A stretch of 64,000 nt of DNA from Streptomyces phaeolivaceus (GTDB lineage: Bacteria; Actinomycetota; Actinomycetes; Streptomycetales; Streptomycetaceae), in the NCBI RefSeq assembly GCF_009184865.1, contig NZ_CP045096.1, forward strand, positions 2,108,001 through 2,172,000. The letters run 5' to 3'. The notes beneath the pieces were generated by a model that was given only the letters and a program-made list of their open reading frames with translations, searched no databases and was not told the DNA's origin. Numbering within the stretch: the first letter of the stretch is position 1; the number at the start of each line of letters is the position of its first letter. The translations under genes and the position numbers were made by a program. This document shows positions 59,558 through 64,000 of the stretch, one piece after another.

Positions 59558-61837
59558 ATGGCCGGCAAGGCGCCGAAGAGTGATCCGGTTCAGGACGCGC
59601 CGCGGGTCGCGGAGCCCAAGCACGCGGCGGCGGGCCTGCCGGCGATCGGGCACACCTTGCGGATCGCGCAGCAGCAGATGGGGGTGAAGCGGACCGCGCT
59701 GACGCTGCTGCGGGTCAATCAGAAGGACGGCTTCGACTGCCCCGGCTGTGCCTGGCCGGAACCGGACCACCGGCACGCCGCGGAGTTCTGCGAGAACGGC
59801 GCCAAGGCGGTCGCCGAGGAGGCCACGCTGCGGCGGGTCACCCCGGAGTTCTTCGCCGCCCACGGCGTGGCCGATCTCGCCACGCGCAGTGGCTACTGGC
59901 TGGGGCAGCAGGGGCGGCTCACCCACCCCATGTACCTGCCCGAGGGCGGCGAGCGGTACGAGCCGGTGTCCTGGGAGCGCGCCCTCGACATCGTCGCCGA
60001 GGAGCTGAAGGCCCTCGCCTCTCCCGACGAGGCCCTCTTCTACACCTCCGGCCGGACCAGCAACGAGGCCGCTTTCCTGTACCAGCTCTTCGCCCGCGAG
60101 TTCGGCACGAACAACCTGCCGGACTGCTCCAACATGTGCCACGAGTCCTCGGGCTCCGCGCTCAACGAGACGATCGGCATCGGCAAGGGCAGCGTCCTGC
60201 TGGAGGACCTCTACAAGGCCGATCTGATCGTCGTCGCCGGCCAGAACCCGGGGACGAACCATCCTCGGATGCTGTCCGCCCTGGAGAAGGCCAAGGCGAA
60301 CGGCGCGAGGATCATCACCGTGAACCCGCTGCCCGAGGCCGGCCTGGAGCGGTTCAAGAACCCGCAGACCCCGCAGGGCATGCTCAAGGGCGCCGCCCTC
60401 ACCGACCTGTTCCTGCAGATCCGCATCGGCGGCGACCAGGCACTGTTCCGCCTCCTGAACAAGCTGGTCCTGCAGACGGAGGGTGCCGTCGACGAGGCAT
60501 TCGTCGCCGAGCACACCCACGGGTTCGAAGAGTTCGCCGAGGCCGCCCGCGCCGCCGACTGGGACGAGACGCTCACCGCGACCGGCCTGACCCGCGAGAA
60601 GATCGACGAGGCGCTGCGCATGGTGCTCGCCTCGAAGCGGACCATCGTCTGCTGGGCCATGGGCCTCACCCAGCACAAGCACTCCGTGCCGACCATCCGC
60701 GAGGTGGTCAACTTCCTTCTGCTGCGCGGCAACATCGGCCGCCCCGGCGCCGGTGTCTGCCCGGTGCGCGGGCACTCGAACGTGCAGGGCGACCGCACCA
60801 TGGGCATCTTCGAGCGGCCCGCCCCGGCGTTCCTGGACGCCCTGGAGAAGGAGTTCGGCTTCGCCCCGCCCCGGGAGCACGGCTACGACGTCGTCCGGGC
60901 CATCAAGGCCATGCGGGACGACAGGGCGAAGGTGTTCTTCGCGATGGGCGGCAACTTCGTGTCGGCCTCCCCCGACACGGAGGTCACGGAGGCGGCGATG
61001 CGCCGGGCCCGGCTCACCGTGCATGTGTCGACGAAGCTGAACCGCTCGCACGCCGTCACGGGCGCGCGGGCGCTGATCCTGCCCACCCTGGGCCGCACCG
61101 AGCGCGATCTCCAGGGCGGCGGCGAGCAGTTCGTGACCGTCGAGGACTCGATGGGCATGGTGCACGCCTCACGCGGCCGGCTGGAGCCCGCCGGCGGGCA
61201 GCTGCTGTCCGAGACGGCCATCGTGTGCCGGCTGGCCCGCCGGGTCCTCGGCGAGGAGAGCCGCACACCGTGGGAGGAGTTCGAGAAGGACTACGCGACC
61301 ATCCGCGACCGCATCGCGCGCGTGGTCCCCGGTTTCCAGGACTTCAACGCGCGCGTGGCCGACCCGAACGGCTTCGCCCTCCCGCACGCCCCGCGCGACG
61401 AGCGCCGCTTCCCCACGGCCACCGGCAAAGCCAACTTCACGGCCGCGCCCGTCGAGTACCCCGAACTGCCCGAGGGCCGTCTGCTCCTTCAGACGCTGCG
61501 CTCGCACGACCAGTACAACACCACGATCTACGGCCTCGACGACCGCTACCGGGGCATCAGGAACGGCCGCCGGGTCGTCCTGGTCAACCCCGAGGACGCG
61601 CGGGAGCTGAAGCTCGCCGACGGGTCGTACGTGGATCTCGTCGGCGAGTGGAAGGACGGTGTGGAGCGCCGGGCCGACGGCTTCCGGGTGGTGCACTATC
61701 CGACGGCCCGCGGCTGTGCCGCCGCCTACTACCCGGAGACCAACGTCCTGGTCCCGCTGGACGCCACCGCCGACACCAGCAACACCCCGGCCAGCAAGTC
61801 CGTCGTGGTCCGTCTGGAACAATCGTCGACCGACTGA
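59558..61837 (+). CDS. FdhF/YdeP-family molybdopterin oxidoreductase
   Basis: 759 residues. Family features: an N-terminal stretch with DCPGCAWPEPDHRHAAEFCENG (split; Cys at about 60-63 and 77), SGRTSNEAAFLYQLFAREFGTN, NMCHESSGSALNETIG, VAGQNPGTNHPRMLSALEKAK, RGHSNVQGDRTMGIFERP, and the C-terminal molybdopterin-binding domain with LLQTLRSHDQYNTTIYGLDD and YYPETNVLVPLDATADTSNTPASKSV. This is the YdeP group of the molybdenum cofactor superfamily, linked to acid resistance in E. coli; substrate unknown. No FdhD or electron partner is adjacent. ATG 59558 has GGGGAGC upstream. Confidence 0.93.
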   Translation: MAGKAPKSDPVQDAPRVAEPKHAAAGLPAIGHTLRIAQQQMGVKRTALTLLRVNQKDGFDCPGCAWPEPDHRHAAEFCENGAKAVAEEATLRRVTPEFFAAHGVADLATRSGYWLGQQGRLTHPMYLPEGGERYEPVSWERALDIVAEELKALASPDEALFYTSGRTSNEAAFLYQLFAREFGTNNLPDCSNMCHESSGSALNETIGIGKGSVLLEDLYKADLIVVAGQNPGTNHPRMLSALEKAKANGARIITVNPLPEAGLERFKNPQTPQGMLKGAALTDLFLQIRIGGDQALFRLLNKLVLQTEGAVDEAFVAEHTHGFEEFAEAARAADWDETLTATGLTREKIDEALRMVLASKRTIVCWAMGLTQHKHSVPTIREVVNFLLLRGNIGRPGAGVCPVRGHSNVQGDRTMGIFERPAPAFLDALEKEFGFAPPREHGYDVVRAIKAMRDDRAKVFFAMGGNFVSASPDTEVTEAAMRRARLTVHVSTKLNRSHAVTGARALILPTLGRTERDLQGGGEQFVTVEDSMGMVHASRGRLEPAGGQLLSETAIVCRLARRVLGEESRTPWEEFEKDYATIRDRIARVVPGFQDFNARVADPNGFALPHAPRDERRFPTATGKANFTAAPVEYPELPEGRLLLQTLRSHDQYNTTIYGLDDRYRGIRNGRRVVLVNPEDARELKLADGSYVDLVGEWKDGVERRADGFRVVHYPTARGCAAAYYPETNVLVPLDATADTSNTPASKSVVVRLEQSSTD

Positions 61838-61918
61838 GCGTTTGCTCAGGAGGGCCGGCGCACCCGCGCCGGCGGCGCCCCCGGCCGGCGGCGCGCGACC
61901 GACGACGAACGGAGCCCC

Positions 61919-62407
61919 ATGGGCGAGCAGCACCACGCGAAGTTCCCGCAAGAGGTCATCGACGAGTACGCGGCCCTCGGCATCGACCTGGTGGCGATGT
62001 TCTCCGCCGGACATCTGGGCACCCGTATGGGCGTCCGGATCGTGGAGGCGTCGGCGGACCGGGTCGTGGGGACGATGCCGGTGGAGGGCAACACCCAGCC
62101 GTACGGGCTGCTGCACGGCGGCGCGTCCGCCGTGCTCGCGGAGACGCTGGGGTCGGTCGGCTCCATGCTGCACGCCGGCAGCTCCAAGATCGCCGTCGGC
62201 GTCGACCTGAACTGCACCCACCACCGGGGCGTACGGTCCGGGCTGGTCACCGGTGTCGCCACACCGCTGCACCGGGGCCGCTCGACGGCGACGTACGAGA
62301 TCGTCGTCAGCGACGAGGCGGGCAAGCGGGTGTGCACGGCCCGCCTGACCTGTCTGCTGCGCGACGCCCCGGTGGCGGCGGGTGAGCCGGCGCGGGCGGC
62401 GGATTGA
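61919..62407 (+). CDS. PaaI-type hotdog thioesterase
   Basis: 162 residues with a hotdog fold: GTRMGVRIVEASADRVVGTM, QPYGLLHGGASAVLAETLGSVGS (split) with HGG and Glu at the active site, and VDLNCTHHRGVRSGLVTGVATPLHRGRSTA. It resembles PaaI and 4-hydroxybenzoyl-CoA thioesterase relatives that hydrolyse aryl- or fatty-acyl-CoA. The specific substrate is unknown. ATG 61919 has CGGAGC upstream, 81 bases after the YdeP gene. Confidence 0.92.
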   Translation: MGEQHHAKFPQEVIDEYAALGIDLVAMFSAGHLGTRMGVRIVEASADRVVGTMPVEGNTQPYGLLHGGASAVLAETLGSVGSMLHAGSSKIAVGVDLNCTHHRGVRSGLVTGVATPLHRGRSTATYEIVVSDEAGKRVCTARLTCLLRDAPVAAGEPARAAD

Positions 62408-62488
62408 CCGCGGCGAAGGCCGGGCGGGCGGCGGTGACGGCCACTTCGCCTCTGGTCGCCCGGGGCGGACAGGCCCTAGCGTCGAGGC

Positions 62489-62917
62489 ATGGCAACGGGA
62501 GGAGCGCCCCGCCGTCCGGGGGCGGCACTCGGGCCGACGCTGCTGATCGGCGTCCTGGTCACCGGGTGCGCGGCGGGCACGACGGACGGGCGGACGGACG
62601 GACGCGGCGGCTCGCCGTCGGCCTCGGCCACCCCGCACCGGCCGTCCCCGTCGGCCACGCCGCCCGAGGCGTTGTGCGCGCGGATCGTCGCGCACTGGGC
62701 GCGGGAGGTGCTGGACGGCGGCACCTACGGGGACTACCAGTCCATGGGGCTGTCGAACGGGCAGTACGACGTCCTGCGGGCGGTCGTGGACGCGGCACGG
62801 GCGGAGAAGGAGCGCGCGGGGCCGACCGCCGCCGAGCGGCTGATCGTCCGGCGGGCACGCGCGGACTGCCGGGAGCTGTATCGCTCGGGCGGTCCGGGCG
62901 GGGGTCCCTGGTCATGA
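62489..62917 (+). CDS. Small lipoprotein, hypothetical
   Basis: 142 residues. The N-terminus has a lipobox LVTGC (Cys27) after a hydrophobic segment (TLLIGVLVTG), so it is probably a lipid-anchored exported protein. A Ser/Thr/Pro/Arg linker follows, then a helical region LCARIVAHWAREVLDGGTYGDYQSMGLSNGQYDVLRAVVDAARAEKE (about 60-110). No family is recognised. Its stop overlaps the next start (ATGA), making a two-gene unit. Confidence 0.75.
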   Translation: MATGGAPRRPGAALGPTLLIGVLVTGCAAGTTDGRTDGRGGSPSASATPHRPSPSATPPEALCARIVAHWAREVLDGGTYGDYQSMGLSNGQYDVLRAVVDAARAEKERAGPTAAERLIVRRARADCRELYRSGGPGGGPWS

Positions 62918-63564
62918 GCGGTGTCGGCCCGGTCGAGCCCGGTGAGGGCACGCGCGCGGGGGACGCGCCGGGACCGGGCTCCGCGTCCGCGCCGGAGCCC
63001 CCTCGCGGGCCGTTGGCGCAGGTGTACGCCCGGCACCGCCGCGCCGTGCTCGCGGTGGCGGCGGCCATGTCCGTACTGGCCGGCGGCGTCGCCCTGTACG
63101 CGACCCGGCCGCACCCGGCGCCGACGACGCCGGAGCCGACGCCGAGGGAGGCCCCGTACCCCTCCCAGGCGATCGGGGTGAGCTATCTGGGCCCGGTGAC
63201 CCGGTCCGCCGGGACGCCGCGCGGGAGCTTCGGCTTCGAGCTGGAGCTGCGCGTGCGGTACGGCCCGGCGATCACGGTCGAACGGATGGCCCAGCCGTAC
63301 GCGGGTCTCAGCCTGCGGACGGACCCGCACACTCCGTTCCGGATCGGGACGAAAGAGCCCCGAAAGATCGTCATCACCATGCGCATCACGGAATGCGGAA
63401 AAGTGCCGGAGAACGCCGGACTTCCTTTCCTGGATGTAACTCTACGTAATACGCGCGCAATAGAACCGCACAGTTTCATCTTGGGCGAGCGCTATGCGCA
63501 GGACCTCTCCGATGCCCTCCAAGTCGCCTGTAGCAACGATTCCATGTCATCACCAAAAGCCTGA
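62914..63564 (+). CDS. Conserved single-pass membrane protein, hypothetical
   Basis: 216 residues. A Gly/Pro/Ala cytosolic start (about 1-38), one membrane helix (RRAVLAVAAAMSVLAGGVALYA, about 42-62), a Pro/Thr-rich spacer, and an extracytoplasmic domain (about 85-205) with AIGVSYLGPVTRSAGTPRGSFGFELELRVRYG (split) and ITMRITECGKVPENAGLPFLDVTLRNTRA (split), in which two Cys (ECGKV and VACSND) may form a disulfide. Function unknown. It overlaps the lipoprotein gene by four bases. Confidence 0.78.
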   Translation: MSGVGPVEPGEGTRAGDAPGPGSASAPEPPRGPLAQVYARHRRAVLAVAAAMSVLAGGVALYATRPHPAPTTPEPTPREAPYPSQAIGVSYLGPVTRSAGTPRGSFGFELELRVRYGPAITVERMAQPYAGLSLRTDPHTPFRIGTKEPRKIVITMRITECGKVPENAGLPFLDVTLRNTRAIEPHSFILGERYAQDLSDALQVACSNDSMSSPKA

Positions 63565-63844
63565 ACACTCCTGAACCTACCCGCGTCGACCCTGCGGGTT
63601 CTCAGCATGCGGACAGGGCGAATCGGCCTGAATTCCGCACATCCACCCACTGAGTACCGCTCTGCATTACCTCGTGTCATAACAAGAGCGTCACAGCCTT
63701 GGTCAGACTCTCCTCCACGTTCCCCACACACGCTTAGAGTCACGCCCAGTCACCGCGCCAACGGAATCGAAGTCACGTCTTCGGCCCAGCGCTCGACTCG
63801 GCCGCTTCCAAACAGGAAGGGCCGTGCCAGGGAAAGGACTGATC

Positions 63845-64000
63845 GTGCGTCAACGTTCGCTCATCGCCATCACCGCCGCTCTGGCGGCGGGAGCACTCAC
63901 TCTCACCGCCTGTGGTTCGCGCGACGAGGGCAACGGCGGCTCGGACACCAGCGGTGGCACCAAGATCGTCATCGGCGTCGACGCCCCGCTGACCGGTGAC
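63845..64000 (+). CDS. Branched-chain amino-acid ABC transporter binding lipoprotein, 5' part
   Basis: The GTG at 63845 opens a frame that runs unbroken to the window edge (52 codons). It has a typical lipobox LTAC (Cys23), a Gly/Ser/Asp linker, then KIVIGVDAPLTGD, the start of a Leu/Ile/Val-type periplasmic binding fold (Peripla_BP_6). AAAGGA lies about eight bases upstream. In S. coelicolor this position holds a branched-chain amino-acid binding protein with its permeases downstream (recollection). The 280 bases before it have no gene; an inverted ACCCGC/GCGGGT pair sits at about 63588. Confidence 0.85.
   Translation, partial: MRQRSLIAITAALAAGALTLTACGSRDEGNGGSDTSGGTKIVIGVDAPLTGD

Noticed and set aside
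56630..61165. A 1511-residue frame including polA
   Set aside because: The upstream 590 codons are the antisense of the YdeP gene. Pol I starts at the GTG at 59386 with a ribosome site.
60136..62385. 749-residue plus-strand frame in the YdeP region
   Set aside because: A +1 shadow of the molybdoenzyme gene, Arg/Gly/Pro-rich with no motif.
63607..63999. 130-residue plus-strand frame at the right edge
   Set aside because: Out of frame with the lipoprotein gene, which has a lipobox and a ribosome site.

Overview
The window is a chromosomal segment from a high-GC actinomycete, almost certainly a Streptomyces. Third codon positions are nearly all G/C, GTG and TTG starts are frequent, and several lineage-typical families occur together: DUF397 with a Scr1-type XRE regulator, DUF574 methyltransferase, TerD/TerC, an SPW_0924-type microprotein, DUF6343 and DUF4184. 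From memory, the order uvrB, glpQ, gltD, coaE, rpsA, polA, branched-chain amino-acid binding protein matches the conserved core arm of the S. coelicolor chromosome around SCO1963-SCO2008. I could not run an alignment. I see no rRNA, CRISPR array, transposase, integrase or complete tRNA.

Layout. 1-9.7 kb: a cation/proton exchanger running off the left edge, TerC with a long structured leader, a TerD protein fused to an FtsK-like module, a second TerD protein, uvrB, an MHYT membrane protein, a secreted glycerophosphodiesterase and an O6-methylguanine methyltransferase. 9.8-19 kb: a VOC protein, a pseudouridine catabolic pair (psuG and a PfkB kinase), a methyltransferase, CorA, a CBS protein, a uridine-kinase-like protein, DUF2293, DUF1772 and a solitary GltD-type oxidoreductase. 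19-22.9 kb: a regulatory cluster (DUF574 methyltransferase, DUF397 protein, Scr1-type XRE regulator, and a divergent HATPase anti-sigma-like protein). 23.5-38.2 kb: an ABC exporter, DUF899, an amidohydrolase, a FUSC membrane protein, a 0.5-kb A/T-richer gap with a tRNA-like fragment, a phage-shared hypothetical gene, an SDR, a GNAT, RidA, and a hydantoin/allantoin-type racemase plus NCS1 permease divergent from a GntR/FCD regulator. 38.2-48 kb: an alpha/beta hydrolase, uracil-DNA glycosylase, an S4 protein, small membrane proteins, coaE, a PAC2 protein and rpsA. 48-64 kb: a methyltransferase, hrpB, an SPW_0924/DUF3068 pair, a secreted transglycosylase, DUF4184, polA, a YdeP-family molybdoenzyme, a thioesterase, two small envelope genes and a truncated branched-chain amino-acid binding lipoprotein.

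Themes. DNA repair is prominent (uvrB, ogt, udg, polA). The most interesting non-genic signals are a conserved-looking leader before terC, an 18-bp inverted pair plus a TTTGGTATACCAAA palindrome at the permease/GntR divergon, a set of short perfect tandem repeats clustered in the regulatory region, a structured leader before the transglycosylase, and a Streptomyces-type dispersed inverted element ending in hairpins.
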